In this document: positions 48,801 to 62,200 of the stretch, one piece after another
Layout of the letters: each line of letters begins with the position of its first letter
How positions within the stretch are numbered: position 1 is the first letter of the stretch
Source: Pomacea canaliculata
Lineage: Eukaryota; Mollusca; Gastropoda; Architaenioglossa; Ampullariidae
Direction: 5' to 3'
Assembly (NCBI RefSeq): GCF_003073045.1
Contig: NC_037591.1
Coordinates: 20,206,819 to 20,270,818 of the forward strand
Length of the DNA stretch: 64,000 bases
The notes under the pieces: model-generated
The model's database searches: none
What the model saw: the letters and a program-made list of their open reading frames with translations, nothing else
Told to the model about the DNA's origin: nothing
Position numbers and translations under genes: made by a program

Positions 48801-51800
48801 CTCACCACAAAGAGACTTATAACGCCACCAAGCGAAGCGTTGCAAAATGTGTCAACAAGGCCAAAACATCATATCTTCAGGCCCAAGAGTGCTTAGATAT
48901 TTTACTTCCTGCCATCACAAACATTGTAAATGTCAGCTTGTCATCAGGTGCTTTCCCATCTTTGTTTTAAAATGCCCTGGTGAAGCCATTTCTTAAGAAA
49001 TCCAGGCTTGATGTCAATGTGTTGAACAATTATCGCCCAGTTTCCAACTTGTCTATTTTCTCCAAGATCATAGAGAAAGTAGTTTTGACACAGCTATGTC
49101 ACACAGCTCTGGGCCTACTTACAAGAGTATCAGCTCATCCCCCATGCTCAGTCAGCATATAAACCTTTTCACAGTACCAAAACTACTTTAATTTAAGTGA
49201 CTACCGACATATTATCTGCCCTTGACAGTGGTGATGTTTCTGCCTTTACTGGACCTGTCTGCTGCATTCGACACAATTGCGGAAATCTCTGTTCTTTCAT
49301 AGTCTACACACCCCCTTTGGTATTTCTGGACCTGCACTAGAGTAGTTCAACTCCTATCTTACTGATAGGACACAGACTGTGTTTGTTGATAGTCAAACAT
49401 CTCACCCTCTAGGAGTGTGAGATTTGTGCTTTAAAAATGTTGCTTTTATGATTATTATTATTTGTTGACACTATAGTTACTGACATTCTGTTGAACAACA
49501 AGATGGGGAAAACAAGACCACATCTGCTCATCACAAAAATTTTGTTTGAATCATTTGCTTATCATAAAAACTTCAAAAATTCTTTAAAAAAGAAACTTTT
49601 TCAACAGAGCTTCTTCAGAAAAGGTCAACTGAAAATGTAAAGGATGAAAATCCTGACCCTCAGTCTCTCTCTGATCTCCTTGACAAGCTCTTTTTCTGTC
49701 CAAGAGTAGCTGATAAAGATGTGACTTTTTGATTTCAATGCGCTTTTTGGTCCTGCAACAATTTAGCAGATGCTACATACTAGAAACTATAACGAGAACG
49801 TGATGAATGCTTCTTAATTGATATTTGGAAAAATACTGTATCTTTCTAAAGAAATGAACAGAATATTTCCCAGAATATTTTCTGTCAATAATAATAATTC
49901 TGTGAATAATAAGTAATAAATATTCTGGAAGTTTGCTGTTTGCTTTACATGTTTTGATGTATGTAAATTTCCCATCTATCACCTAAGAAAAAGCACATAG
50001 ATGTTAAAAGAAGAAGTGAAATTTTAGCCACAAAATGAAAGCTGCCTTACTGGTTGTAGTTGCTGGGTCATTCTCTCCTTTTATCATCCATAGTGCACCA
50101 AGACAATTCTTTCTGACTTCACTGTTTTCATTCTTTGAGAGGTTTTCTAAAGCTGCAACAAGACCTTCATGTTCAATGATTTTTTGTCGCACTGTTTTGT
50201 CAAATGACAGGGTCCAGATACAGTGTGCTGTGCTACTTTGCTCCTTTGGATCGTCATGTTGAAGCATCCGAAGGAAGACTGGAAGGGCACCAGCTTCAAC
50301 TACCTGTGGGAAATGAAAGATTCTTCAACGCACTGTTTCTTTTACTATAACAAAGTAAATAAAGTGTAGTAAACAGAGTTGAAAGAATATGCATACATAT
50401 TTGCATAAACCTGCACCTCCCCCTTTTTTTCGCTCTTCTTCATACCATCTGTGTAATAGACTCTCTCCCCTTTTAGTTCACCCACAAAAACACTCTCCAA
50501 GAAAGACAAATATGTGCTTGACATCATGTGTGAAAAAAGAAATCTCTCAATCAACATATCAACCTCACTTGGATTTTGTTGGTGTCATTAACAGCAAGTT
50601 TGTCAAGACCCTGAGTAAGCTCCCATGGAGTAAAGCCTTTAAATCTTCGCTTGCTTCCACCATCAACTGCATTTTCTGTCCAACTCACAATGCTGCTGAT
50701 TGTGTCTGTTGTATAGTCATAAAATGATTAATGTTCAATGACTTTTAACATTTGCACATGTAAGATAAACATTCATGAATGCAAGGAAACACATACATGT
50801 ACATGCAAGGTGTGCCATAAGCTCACATTTACAAACTACAACACTTGTTACTGGAAAATTAACTCCATTTTAGAAGATGTTCACCTGAAGTATATTTAAA
50901 AAGAAACTTATCTGCACTTTTTAATGAAAGAATTGTCATAGAAATATACTTATTTTCAAAATCTTACTGAATAATCTCATTCTGTTTATAATTGAATAGC
51001 TTACTAGTTTCATCAATTAGTTTGGTGTTTTCTTCCTCTTCCACAATATAGGCTAAAGTAAGCATTGAGATGGCTTTCAGAAACTCGTCTTTCATGCTGA
51101 TAAATGGCATAATAACCTGTAACAATTGTTGAAAAAGTCAGTCTCATCATAACAATGTTTAATATGTAATACAAAAAGATGTAAAAAACAATGAAAAATA
51201 CAAATACGTTGAACCAAGGTTTATTTCAACACTTTCCACCATAAATAACATCTTTTTACTGTGATATATATAGTCAATGTGATATATATATATCACTATA
51301 TACTGTGATATATATATATAGTCACTATTGTGACCTAACTGAGCAAAATTCATTTTTGATTAGGCTATTCTTTGAAATCAGAGTATCTCTCTGTTTTGGT
51401 GAGGTTTTATTAAGTATGAAGCTGAAAGCTTGTTTTAAATTAAAAAACATGAGCTAATAAAACTGCTGGCAAAATGTGGATCACTCCTATCAATGTCATA
51501 ACCACCAGAATCAGTGTCATTAGTTTGCCTTCTTTTCCCTCAATTCTTTATGTTTTTGAGGCATGAAGGCATATGTTTTCTGCCATATTTAAGATAAAAG
51601 CTGGTCTCAAAGTCTCGTGGCCTGTAATTCACTATGTCTAGGGCATGGAATGTGTAAAACAAAGCTCAGCCTCCTTAGCCAACTTTTATATTAACAGATA
51701 AATCAGGTGCTAATCTGCTTGATCAACTGGGATAGTTTTTCCAGTCATTAGTCTGGGCAAGATGTATACTGGCGACCTTCTCAAACACACTAATCAATAG

Positions 51801-54800
51801 GCGATGTCATCTTTCCCATGAGATTTTACAAAACAGTAACACTGTCATGCCTGACAAAAATCTTCTGCTTTCCTTTAGTAAATAGTTTGATGTAATGTGA
51901 CAAATACTGGGCTGCAGGATGCAATGGTGCATAAGTTAGCCTTAAACACAACAAAACGTGATTGTTGAATTAAATAGTGAGGGTGAATATGCTCACCTCT
52001 GCTGTTTTGTTTTCCTTAAAGAAATGCTTGACATCAGAACATCGTGCTATGTTGTGAAGGGTGCTAAGTGAAGCTTTCAGCACATAATATACATTCTGGA
52101 GCACAGAACAAAGAGCACAAAACAAAGCTGATAATGACCATGACATATATCTCATCTACTTCAATAATAAATTACCACTGTTTGAGATTGCATTCAGTCT
52201 CAAGTAAATGGCATTCACTGTTGAATGTATTAATATATTATGACTGTTTGGGTTGTTGTAAAAGTAATTCAGCAACTACAAAATACGAATGGTGAATAAT
52301 GATATACATTGACATGACAATTACTGCCCTGGTACATAAAAAGCACAACAACTGGTTGCTTACCTTACTTTGTATATTGCTAAGGTATGGCTTATGTCCA
52401 AGATTTAAAGTCAGTAGCCTAACAGCATCTGCTTCTGCTAGGTTCTGAAATGCAGCACACAATTTTCAGTCATCCGTGATAAAAAAATTACACAAACAAA
52501 TAATTACTTTAAACAGTGCCTTTGCTTTAAGGTGGGTTTGAAATCTCTTAAATATATAATGAAGTTAAACCAATTGTGTTCTGCCCTCTGAGGTTGTACC
52601 TTTCAAAGAAGACATATGTAATAAAACAGGTTTTTCTTGAACCAGTATTTCCTACATTTCTTTGCATAAACAGTTCTGAAAATACTGAGCCTGGTGTCTA
52701 TGCTTATTTTGTTTCACACTGAGAGGTCTTTCAGTAAAAAATTCACCTTGGCAAGACTCTCGCTGGCATCAGAATAGTTCCAGGCAGTGTTGTATGTGTA
52801 ATATGTAGGAAACCAAATGTCATCATTTTTGAAAATCCCCATAGTGTTCATAGTTTTCAACATTTTCACAGTTAGGGCTGAAAAAAGTAAAAACATACAT
52901 TAACAGCATACAGATTTGCATGCCTAAGTGTACGTCTTCATGCTTTCAGAGGTATAGATACTGATCTTTAAGAAGTATTGTCACATTAATAAAATAATTC
53001 AAGCACAAGCACACATTTATAAAAATATAAAATTAATAATAATCATGATAAGCATTCATGATTCTGTATTTTTTAAAACTAATTTATGGCACTATTACCT
53101 ATGTTTTTACCCACTGAAACATCTACTCCCTCTGCTTACTCTTATGCAATGCAATGGGCAAAATGATTGCAGCACATTGAATATTTTACTAACCACCAAA
53201 GCTAAAACTGAGGCATAGAACACATTGTGCATGAATACACATGCATCAAGACTTCAGCTAGAATAAGAAATAAATGCCAGCCCACTGACAAAAAGAAAAT
53301 GGTTATTAATATTTTCAGCGTGATTTTCAACCAAAAGTACAATTAAACTATTGATTTGGTATCTCATACACAAGCAAAAAATAGACATGCATTATCATAA
53401 ATAATATTTGAATTTTTTAAATTATCAATAAAATTAAATTATTAATAAAATTTGTGATGTTGATCATACCAGCATATCCACAGTCACTCAAAGCATTAGC
53501 AATTTCAGTGCGATGGTCTGCATAGTCCCAGTAGAAATCCCCAAGCATTTTCTGGTAACGCATACCCTCTCCGCGATGGTATTCCTCCAGCTTTTCCAAC
53601 TCAGCTACAATTTGACGAACTTTAACAATAACTTCTTCAATAGGAAGATTCTTCAAGCTAATTGTGGTTTCATTTGCTATTCCACCTGTTCCATTGACCT
53701 GAAAAGCACGTCACGTCTATTGTTCTTAAGAAATCCACCTCAGCAAAAAGCTTAGACTAAGCATCCATTTGAATTAAGTGCTGTCTTTATTGTCAGGGAT
53801 GGCAGACTGTTTCTACAAGGCAATACAATTTCTATTATTCTGAGGAATGTTAAAGTTTATATATATAAAACATATACTCTAAATTGAGGCATAAGTATTG
53901 AGTTCATTATATTTTTATCTCTTATCTTACCAACGAATTTTAATAGGTGATATCGCAGAAGAAAAAAGATTATGCAATGTGATGTGATTTGTTGATGGCT
54001 GTTAACAATTATGGGATAACTGATAAAGACTGCAACATATGTCAGCAGGGTGGTAATAGAGCAGACAGCAGCCCTATGCTAACAAAAAGAATAATTATGC
54101 ATAATACAAGTACCCATGTGTGTATGAATGTACACACATAAATCATTATTGTATTACATTAATGTATTTACATTATAACAGTGTACTCAGTATCTCAAGA
54201 ACAAGGAGACAAGGTAAATTTTTAACTGTGAAATCAAGAATAAGTCTGAGGCCCTTTCAGGACTAACAGAAGAATCAGTGGAAGAACACTGCTTAGCACT
54301 CAAGAGCATTTGGAAGACAATCTATACAGTTGTTCTAGGGAACAGGGAAAGAAAACATAAGGAATGGATGACCCCAGAGACCTGTGCAAAGACTGAATCA
54401 AGAAAGAGACTGAAACACAATCCTGAATCGACCTCATCCACCATCCTTACCTGACATTCCACCAGCAACTGAATAACTTTTTTTCACGTCAACACAAGCT
54501 CTCTCACTAGGACAGAAATCATCAAAGCTATCAAAAGCATGAAAAGGGGAAAAGCAACAGATCCAAATGGCAAACCCCCAGAAGCACTAAAGACAGACCA
54601 GAAACAACTGCAATAATTTTACAGCCCCTCCTACACAAGATCTGGGAACAAGAAAAAAGGTCTCCTGGTCAAGTTACCAAAGAAAGGAGACCTCTCCCAG
54701 TCCAACTAACCCACGAGGGATCATGCTGCTGTCCATCCCCAGCAAAAGTTCTGACAAGGGTAATACTACAGAGACTGAAGGAGGCACTAGACAAAAGAAT

Positions 54801-56064
54801 GAGACCAGAACAAACATTGTTTCACCAGGATAGATCATGCACTGACTACATTGCCACCCTCTGTATTGAGTGGCAATCATCCCTTTATATCATTGTGATT
54901 GAGTCGTGGGGTGTAAAATTCCTGAGGAATAAAGTTCCTCCCACGCATTCAAAACAGATGCAAGAAATGTCGCAATCTTTACTCTCCACAGCTTGACTCT
55001 AACCTCCTCATGTCCAACTCGTCTCTCTTCTCTTTTCATGTCATTACATTTATGACCTCTCCCCCACTGTCTCATCTCAGCTCTGCCCTTATATACCCCA
55101 AAAGGCTAAACTTGGTGCGATGCTCTTGTACAGCCAAAGCAATTAGGAGCTGGGTTAACCCAGCCAATCACTGCCTATTCTCTTTTGCGATACCTCAGCA
55201 GGTCCCAAGATGGCCTGAAAAGATCTCCAACAGCAGCCTGTGGAAAAGAACCAACCAGAATGCCACTAGCTAAAACATCAAAAAGCGCAAGTGGGGGTGG
55301 ATAGGACACATCCTGCGCAAACCAGCTGACACCGTTGCCAAGCAGGCACTTGACTGGAACCCTCAGGGGAAGAGGAGAGTTGGGAGGCCAAAGCAGACTT
55401 GGAAAAGAACAGTAGAGAGTGGGCCAAAGGATGTCGGAACCCCATGGGTCCAACTGAAGGGGGCTGCCCAAAACCACGTCCACTGGCGAGGTGTTGTTGC
55501 GGCCCTATGCTCCTGGAGGAGTAACAAGGAATAAACTAAACTAATTCTTACAGTGACTGGTGTGTATCTGTGTGCATACAATCTCATTAATACAATGCAC
55601 AAAAACCCAATTCATTAGAAAAGATTATGTAAATTAGACAAAACATGCATTTTAAAATGTAGACTGACAGTCAAAATGAGGAAAAAAATGATGCTATAAT
55701 GGATCAATGACATGCTCATGAGACTTACTGCATAAACAACAGAAAGGTTGACAAACATCTTTTAAATCTGGCAGGCACAGAAAACCCTTCATAAACCACC
55801 ACTTCTGTAAAAACAGCTAACATCCCAAGGGATCCATCACTGATTGAGAAAAGACACATTTGGATGATTATGTCTATTGACAGTCGCATGACTGAGATAC
55901 AAAACAGCAAAATCATGTACCTGCACTTGGTCCTGTGCCACTGCATCTTTGGATGGAGTGCCAGCTGCACTGGAAGCTTCATTTGCTGTGTAATGATTGG
56001 TTGTTGCTGATGTCGACTTGGATTGGTTCTGTGAGCTCCTGTATGTCTCTTGTGAGTTCATCAT
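45871..56064 (-). CDS. Armadillo-TIR-SAM protein (SARM1-like parts, different order)
   Basis: Likely an intracellular NAD-consuming or signalling protein. Minus-strand exons: 55921-56105 (Met at 56064), 53470-53698, 52747-52877, 52364-52444, 51997-52095, 50968-51116, 50569-50695 (or 50692), 50051-50303, 47743-47884, 47270-47476, 46645-46786, 46289-46355, 45871-45966. Exons 1-8 give a low-complexity start and armadillo-like helices (EAGALPVFLRML, SSTAHCIWTLS, EVRKNCLGALWMIKGEND). Exons 9-10 give a TIR domain: YKVWIDYEQMGGSTLQAM, ENAAVVLLCMSEKYKQSPNC, RTEAEYTFQQRKEYIPLMM and YRPDGWLGAILGAKLFFDF. The Glu in TEAEY aligns with the NADase catalytic Glu of SARM1. Exons 11-13 give a SAM-like end (VTQWLLNRHLDICVPHMAQL). 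All phases agree except between exons 8 and 9, where a phase 1-to-0 exon coding the first TIR strand and helix should lie but was not found. SARM1 has ARM-SAM-SAM-TIR; here TIR precedes SAM. Confidence 0.85.
48490..49425 (+). mobile_element. LINE fragment (CR1/L2/Jockey-like reverse transcriptase)
   Basis: The plus strand carries, over several shifted frames, LRRVVDDHSPVS (end of the linker after the endonuclease), NNYRPVSNLSIFSKIIEKVV (start of the reverse transcriptase), LLDLSAAFDTI (motif A with its catalytic Asp) and FGISGPALE plus SYLTDRTQTVFVDS (following motif). The region with the YADD box is missing. Stops and frame changes mark it as dead. It lies in the intron between exons 8 and 9 of the ARM-TIR-SAM gene, antisense to it, in the place where a TIR exon is expected. 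Confidence 0.85.
51265..51325. repeat. TA microsatellite with GTGATATATA units
   Basis: Imperfect copies of TGTGATATATATA and TATAGTCA in an intron of the ARM-TIR-SAM gene. No other role is seen. Confidence 0.7.
54240..55545 (+). mobile_element. LINE fragment (RTE/CR1-like, RT core partly deleted)
   Basis: The plus strand shows ALSGLTEESVEEH and KHKEWMTPETCAK (linker), TEIIKAIKSMKRGKATDPNG (reverse transcriptase start, usual EI..AI..LK.GKA.G.DG), then LPKKGDL, a DRSCTDYIATL patch, and after an internal loss the C-terminal part SSLWKRTNQNA, RKWGWIGHILRKPADTVAKQ, ALDWNPQGKRRVGRPKQTWK and VVAALCSWRSNKE. The catalytic FADD region is gone and frames change several times. It lies in the first coding intron of the ARM-TIR-SAM gene, antisense. 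Confidence 0.85.
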
Positions 56065-56105
56065 TGCTGATGTGTCACGTGGATCCTGAACACTTAAAGG
56101 TCCAT

Positions 56106-57418
56106 CTGCAAATATATCAGATCAAATGATTAAAAAAAGTAGTACATATGAACAAGGGTGGAGCCTCTGTATAAGCTTTATGGTGATTTATATTGATGTA
56201 AAACCACTACAACTGTATGGGATGATATGAATCGAAAGAATTCCACCAGCTCCTGTCAGGCTGCCAATTCTGTGTGTCTGCATGCAGGCCCAGCAGTAGG
56301 ACGCCTCCTTTGTTGTCAGAATAAGATTCACTTTCAGGTTGATTTTTAATGTTAGCTAAAACATATCTGATCTTGTTGCTCCAAAATAGTGAACTGATAA
56401 AAAAATATGCTGATCTACAAAAATATTCCCAAAATAAAATTCACAAGAACATTAGTACTTATCTGTATGGAGAGGTCAGAAGACTAGTGAAAGCACATCA
56501 ACACTAGTATTTGCTGGCACAGCGGGGTCAGAAGGGGAGAAAAAGGGGAAATGTGCGGAACAATGTGAGACAAGCAGAAAAAGAAGAACTTAGGCCGACA
56601 TATCTTTCCTGCAATGCAATTTTTTTTATACAGAAAAGAAATATGATCATGCCATGAACGACGATTTTTCTCTTTTTATGTAGAAACTATAATGTAGACC
56701 CATTTTATGCAAAGACTAGGATTGACTGTAAATCCATTTTCTCTGGATGATGTGGCTCCAGTTTTCTTGTGCCAGTCTGCTGGTTCTCACTTCCTGCAGT
56801 AACTTGTGTGCCAGGCTCGTTAGGTTGTATGTTGCCCTGGCGACAGGAACCTACAGACCTGGCATCTGATCTTTGACACTGGAGTCAGGGAGGTCGATCA
56901 GGACTTTATAGCAGCCGAAATTGCTACACTGCTTAATTTCTCACGCTTTTCCGCAGAAATGAAGTTACAAGACCATACTGGAAATCAATCAATCAATCAA
57001 TGCATGCCTATATACATTCTCCCGAATATGTGTATGTGTGCATGCGTAAGTGCGTGTGTCTATCTAGACTACAAAGTGTTCTGGGCGGAAGAAACGCAAA
57101 CTAAACGACATCCCCAAACTTTATCTCGTATACATGAAGGACCTCCATCGGCCTGCAACATGACTCATGTCAGACATCATCTCCCTGAGAATGCTTCTTT
57201 GTGATCATCACAACGGCGTGGCCAGCAGCACCAAGAGAACAAAGACAGAACAAAAGAGGGAGCATCGCTGGGTCGAAGTGGCCAGACAGCACTCGCACAT
57301 TACCAAGAAAAAGCACGGCCGGCGCGCGCGTGTACTCGATCGGTGCGTGGTAGCATCACAGCATATGCGACAAAGCAATATTTAACAAGAAACAAAACTC
57401 GTTGAAAAATGACTCACC
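56106..57418 (-). other. Candidate 5' UTR intron and leader of the ARM-TIR-SAM gene
   Basis: The first coding exon begins after an acceptor (ATATTTGCAG, exon start 56105). A good donor, GATAATCG|GTGAGTCA, ends a possible leader exon at 57418 on the minus strand. The exon between them would be untranslated, with Met at 56064. CAATCAAT repeats lie near 56985. Confidence 0.4.
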
Positions 57419-59207
57419 GATTATCGCAATCACAAGAAATTATGTAATATTCAAAGTAAGAATATTAATCCCATTCTGGGTTCACAAGTCTTTTTTTTTT
57501 ATTAATGTCTTTGTTTTGTAGTAGTGTTTCTTTTTCTTTTCTTTAGATCGAGGGCTTGATGTGAAAAGCATAAGTTTTCTTATTTTGTTACCTTCATAAA
57601 AAAATATGTCATTCATCTCTCTCTGTATTCATCTACTCTTTTTTGTACATTGTGATGAATCACATCTCAAGCATTGGGCCGGGGGTTGGAAGTGGAGGAA
57701 GATATTCTTGCCCTCAGCATCTTTTTCCAGGGGGCGGCTGCCACCTCTTGCCACCCTCGTTCCTGCGCCTCTGTGACACTTGATGACAAGTGAAATTGCT
57801 AGGCTGCCACATACTGACACCACAGTGAGGTTATTTACAGAGAAAACAAGTTCTAAACGCCTACAACCAGATGGTAAAGTGCGCCACAATATCCTGAGCG
57901 AAATCTCTCTCATGGTCAAATATCCTTAGCTGAAAAATGATCTGAAACAATTTCCTCTTCCTTCTCGCCACTGAGCGTTACTCAGCTGCTTCCGCCGACT
58001 ACTCTATAGTCTATAGTGTCCGACGTCCAAGTACTAGCGACATGTCAGTGACAGTATCGGCATGACAGTGGCAGTGGTAATAGCGGCATGTCAGTGACAG
58101 TATCGGCATGACAGTGGCAGTGGTAATAGCGGCATGGCAGTGACAGTGGCTGTTTATGTTCCAAGAGTTTACAATTTCCCAAAATTGTTCCAGATTAAAA
58201 AGAAAACAACCTCCAGCGGTGACATTCACAGATCCCCTCTGCCAGCCCTCTGCGCTTCATAACATAGACATGACAGTCAAAATGCCACTGGCAGTAGAAG
58301 ATTACAATTTTGTCAAAAGATCTCAGTTATAAGTAATCGCATTAAAACCCACCAAGCTAGTTACAATGAAAGCCGCAAAGTTTTGTCCACACATATCTCA
58401 TATATACAACAACATACGAGGTAATTTCTTCGGGATGAACTTAGTTCCCATCATGTCTACAACCAAATCGTTCAAATCGTTCTCTCGGACAGGTCTCAAC
58501 AAATACCCTGTCCTTGAAGAAGCTGAAGTCAGGTTTGGCATCACAGCGTTTGAAGGAAGCAGGTCGACAATAAATAAACAAGGAAACAACTGCTCTCGAG
58601 ATCAGCTAGGGAGATAAACACAAACACATGTTTTCTTTCTCTCTGTTTTAGCAACAAGCATTGTTCAAAAGTGTGGTGCTCAGGTTTCCAACAACGTAGC
58701 CTGCTGCAAACACTTGGATGTGGAGTGAAGGAGGCCTACAGGTCAAATGCAGCTGAATGTGGCGGTGCCAGTATAACAAGAGTTGACAGTGGCTGCAATA
58801 CAGACGAAGGAAGGACGACGACTGCTTTAGACGGTGAAGCACTGTAAGCAGTCTTCCTAGCATTCTCCGAAATCCAGTGCTCTCTTTCTCTCTCTTCATA
58901 TGTGACATCAAAATAAGGTTGTGCATTATTCAAGGCGCTCGATGTTGATTACGAGGGCTGTGTGGAAGTTTTAACAAGATACTAACGTCAACAATAAAGG
59001 AGAGAGGGTATACTGCAGACGCGGATTTACAAGGTCAGAATAAAGTCCAGCGCCCTATAAGCACTCCCTCGGAACTTTCCTCGCAAATTTTTATGAGACA
59101 AGAGAGTAATTAGGTGGACAGTGACACCTCTTGCGTCTGAAAACTCGTCCAAAACTGCATCAAGCCTGGGATTCCATTGTCTTGGGAGAAAAAGCAAGTA
59201 CCACACA
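57419..59207. other. No gene recognised; small direct repeat
   Basis: Two copies of a unit of about 51 bp (CATGTCAGTGACAGTATCGG followed by CATGACAGTGGCAGTGGTAA) lie at about 58040-58140. Frames at 58366-58617 (+) and 58398-58589 (-) overlap, and neither shows a domain. The last few hundred bases are upstream of the double-CRD gene. Confidence 0.5.
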
Positions 59208-62200
59208 ATGGTCTACACAAAGGCTCTCACCATACTTCTGGTGCTCCTCGTTCTGACGGAGATCCTGAATGCGCAACAGGCGACAGCAGGCAGACGACAG
59301 CGGGGCGGCCGCAACAACCAGCAACAGACTCGCAACAGAGGCAGCGGAGGAAGGAGAGGAGGAGGAGGGAGGCCGGCCAGCAGTCCTGCCGACGAGGAAG
59401 GGAGCACCCAGAATACTGACAACGCCTGTGAAGAGATTCAGGTGCCCATGTGCAAGGGTCTGATAGGATACACTCAGACCAAGCTGCCCAATCGCTTTAA
59501 CCACACGACACAACTGCAGGCTTACAGGTAATGAACTTACTTTGTAGGCTTCTGTTTCTCCCGAGATATTCCTGCTACTCCTTGTTCTTGCCCTCTCCCT
59601 CCCTTTCCTCACTTCCGGCATTATTAAACAAAATTATTATACATAAGTATTCAAGACCGACTTGCCATCACCCTCCCATTGTATGCCCTCAGTCCCACCA
59701 TCATAATTATTCGAGATTTTACTTTGCCCTCTTCCTACACTTCCAGGTGTTTAAATCTTCTTTATCTTACTTCTCATTTTTTCGTTATTGTAGGACTTTT
59801 AACAAAAAATATTAGCCACATTTTCCCCCCGCTTGTGGTGGCGAGTGATCAAATGAGATTCTTTATAGGGGACGCGGATAGCCAAGTGTTTAGGGCGAAG
59901 GCACAACCCGGAGGCCCACTAGTTCAATCAGCTGTCCGGAACAGGTACCTAACTACAAAAAGGGTTGGGAAAGGTAAACCAACGAGGGAGAGGAGATGGA
60001 CTCCACCCTTATAAAAATATGGCTAGGGAAAAAGTGGGGTCTGTAACACCTCACTCAACAAACGACCTGATAAACAAGGTTATGAGACAAGCTGTTACTT
60101 TGTTTAGGCTTCTAGTGCCATCATCATAATTATTTTCAATCTTCTTCTTGCTATCTCCTACATTTCTAGTGCCACCATCATCATAATGATTCACATCTTC
60201 TCATCTTCTCTGTCCGGCCTCTACACCTATTGGCACCCAGGATGGACGTGCGGGCCGCGGTGGTAGGGAAGGTGTCCAGTCACTTAATCCCCAGACACTT
60301 CATCCCCGACACTTCATCCCCGACACTTCATCCCCTAGACTTTTAATCCCCAGACACTTCATCCACACTTCATCCCGAACAAACACTTTTTCATATCATA
60401 TTGTTGAAGAACATTAAATTTACTAGCTTATATGAACTTTAACTAATGTTGTTGATGTTCAAATGACGTTGAAGTTAAAAGCATGAATTGAATTTGAATT
60501 TCAATTAAATTTTTCGCTGACTTCATAATTTTTATATTTAAGCGGGGATGAAGTGTCTGAGTTTCGGGAACTGAATTCAAGTTAAAAAAAAAAATAAACA
60601 GGCATTGCCAAAGCTTAAAAAAACCAAAAATACCATCGTGATTTAAGACAACAAAGATATGCATTCTGAAATAACAAGAATTTCAATTACTCTTTGCATC
60701 TTCTAGTTGGAAGATGAATTTAATTTCACGCCTGGCTGTTTGGGACGGATGTTATCTCGTAACAGTCAGAGGTTAAGCAGAGTTATCTGACTGAAGGACC
60801 TGCCAATCGAAGCATGTGACAAGATGATTTATAAGGATTTCAGACATGGTGAAAATGAAGCATACGACAAATAAACTCCACAGCGCTCACTCCGAACTAA
60901 ACCCAAGGTCTGCAGGCGACAGGACTTCTGTGCCATGCATGTCACCATGCAGTCCGCTAGTGTACAGGATAGAAGTACATGTAGGTCTGTAAGCCTGGAT
61001 GTCAGGAACTTACACCATCGACTATCTGCCCAGCATGCAGGACATAGTTAATCATCTTCTCCTTATGTCTGTCGTCAGAAAGCAGCAATGACTGTTGTAC
61101 TGCACAACTCCAACACAGGGTAAAATAATGCAATGGTTGTGACAAAGTGTCGCTAATGCAAATAATGTTTCGGAGGTAATGAATATATATATATTTCAGA
61201 ATTTTCCAATTTTTTTTTTTCCATCTGGTAGCCTCAGAAATAGTAAAATAGTCTATAAAAGAAAAACAGACTATGGGAATATGATATAGCAGACGTGTTG
61301 TTCCTAAATGACTTATTTATCGAAAATCCACACGAAAATACAGTTCTGCATGACTTATTTATCAACTATTACACGGAAACAGAGCTGTGTAGAACTTATT
61401 ACTTGTAAAGGATTACACATAGGGAGATGGGGGCCACTTTGAGAGAGAAGGATGGAAAAATCATGATGATGATCAAGCGATGACATGTCTAGTGTGCTGA
61501 AGTCTGCTCGTTTTCTGTGTTTGTGAAGCAATGGGGTGGGACTGTACGTGCATGTGAAGCAGAAAGTAGCCAGGAGATAAAACCGCTCATCAAGACTCTT
61601 GATTGATTTTCAGGGTGCTGGAGCACATGTGGGCGATGATAGACCGAGGGTGTTCTGACAACCTGCGGCTGCTGGCGTGCTCGCTGTACCTGCCCAAGTG
61701 TGACGGACCGCGTCGGGCCGGGCAAGAGCCGTGTGCAAACACGTGCAAGATGACCCAGCGCGTGTGTCAGCCACGGCTGGAGGAGCTGGGTTACACGTGG
61801 CCCGCGGCCTTTGACTGCGACGCTCTGCCCAAGCGCGCGTGCATCCGACACCTGGCGCAGCACAACACCTGTGACAGGCCCTACACTCTGTGCGAACGCA
61901 TCGACCTCCCTATGTGTCAGAACGTGTCCTTTACCGTTGGCATGTTCCCCAACATGTTTGGCCAGTGTCACCGCTCGCAGATCATCACTGAGATGGAGCA
62001 GTTCCAGCCGCTTCTCGACAGCAACTGCTCGCCTAACTTGAGGTTCTTCCTGTGCGGCGTCTACATGCCTTTCTGCACGCACACGGAGGGGCAGCTGTCG
62101 TTGCCGTGCCAGGAGGTCTGCACAGAGGTAAGGGTGGCTTGCGGACCTACCTACACCCGGCTGTCGGGAGGCCTTCCCTGGCCCAACAAATTTCAGTGTC

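Noticed and set aside
49590-49735. Plus-strand frame of about 49 codons (FKKETFSTELLQKRSTENV...)
   Set aside because: It follows the LINE fragment and may belong to it, but no known LINE motif matches and it is too short to call.
58366-58617. Overlapping frames on both strands of 63-83 codons
   Set aside because: Neither has a domain, a splice partner or a start context that stands out.
59160-59621. 153-codon minus-strand frame opposite the double-CRD first exon
   Set aside because: Antisense shadow of the signal peptide, Arg/Gly-rich stretch and start of CRD1.
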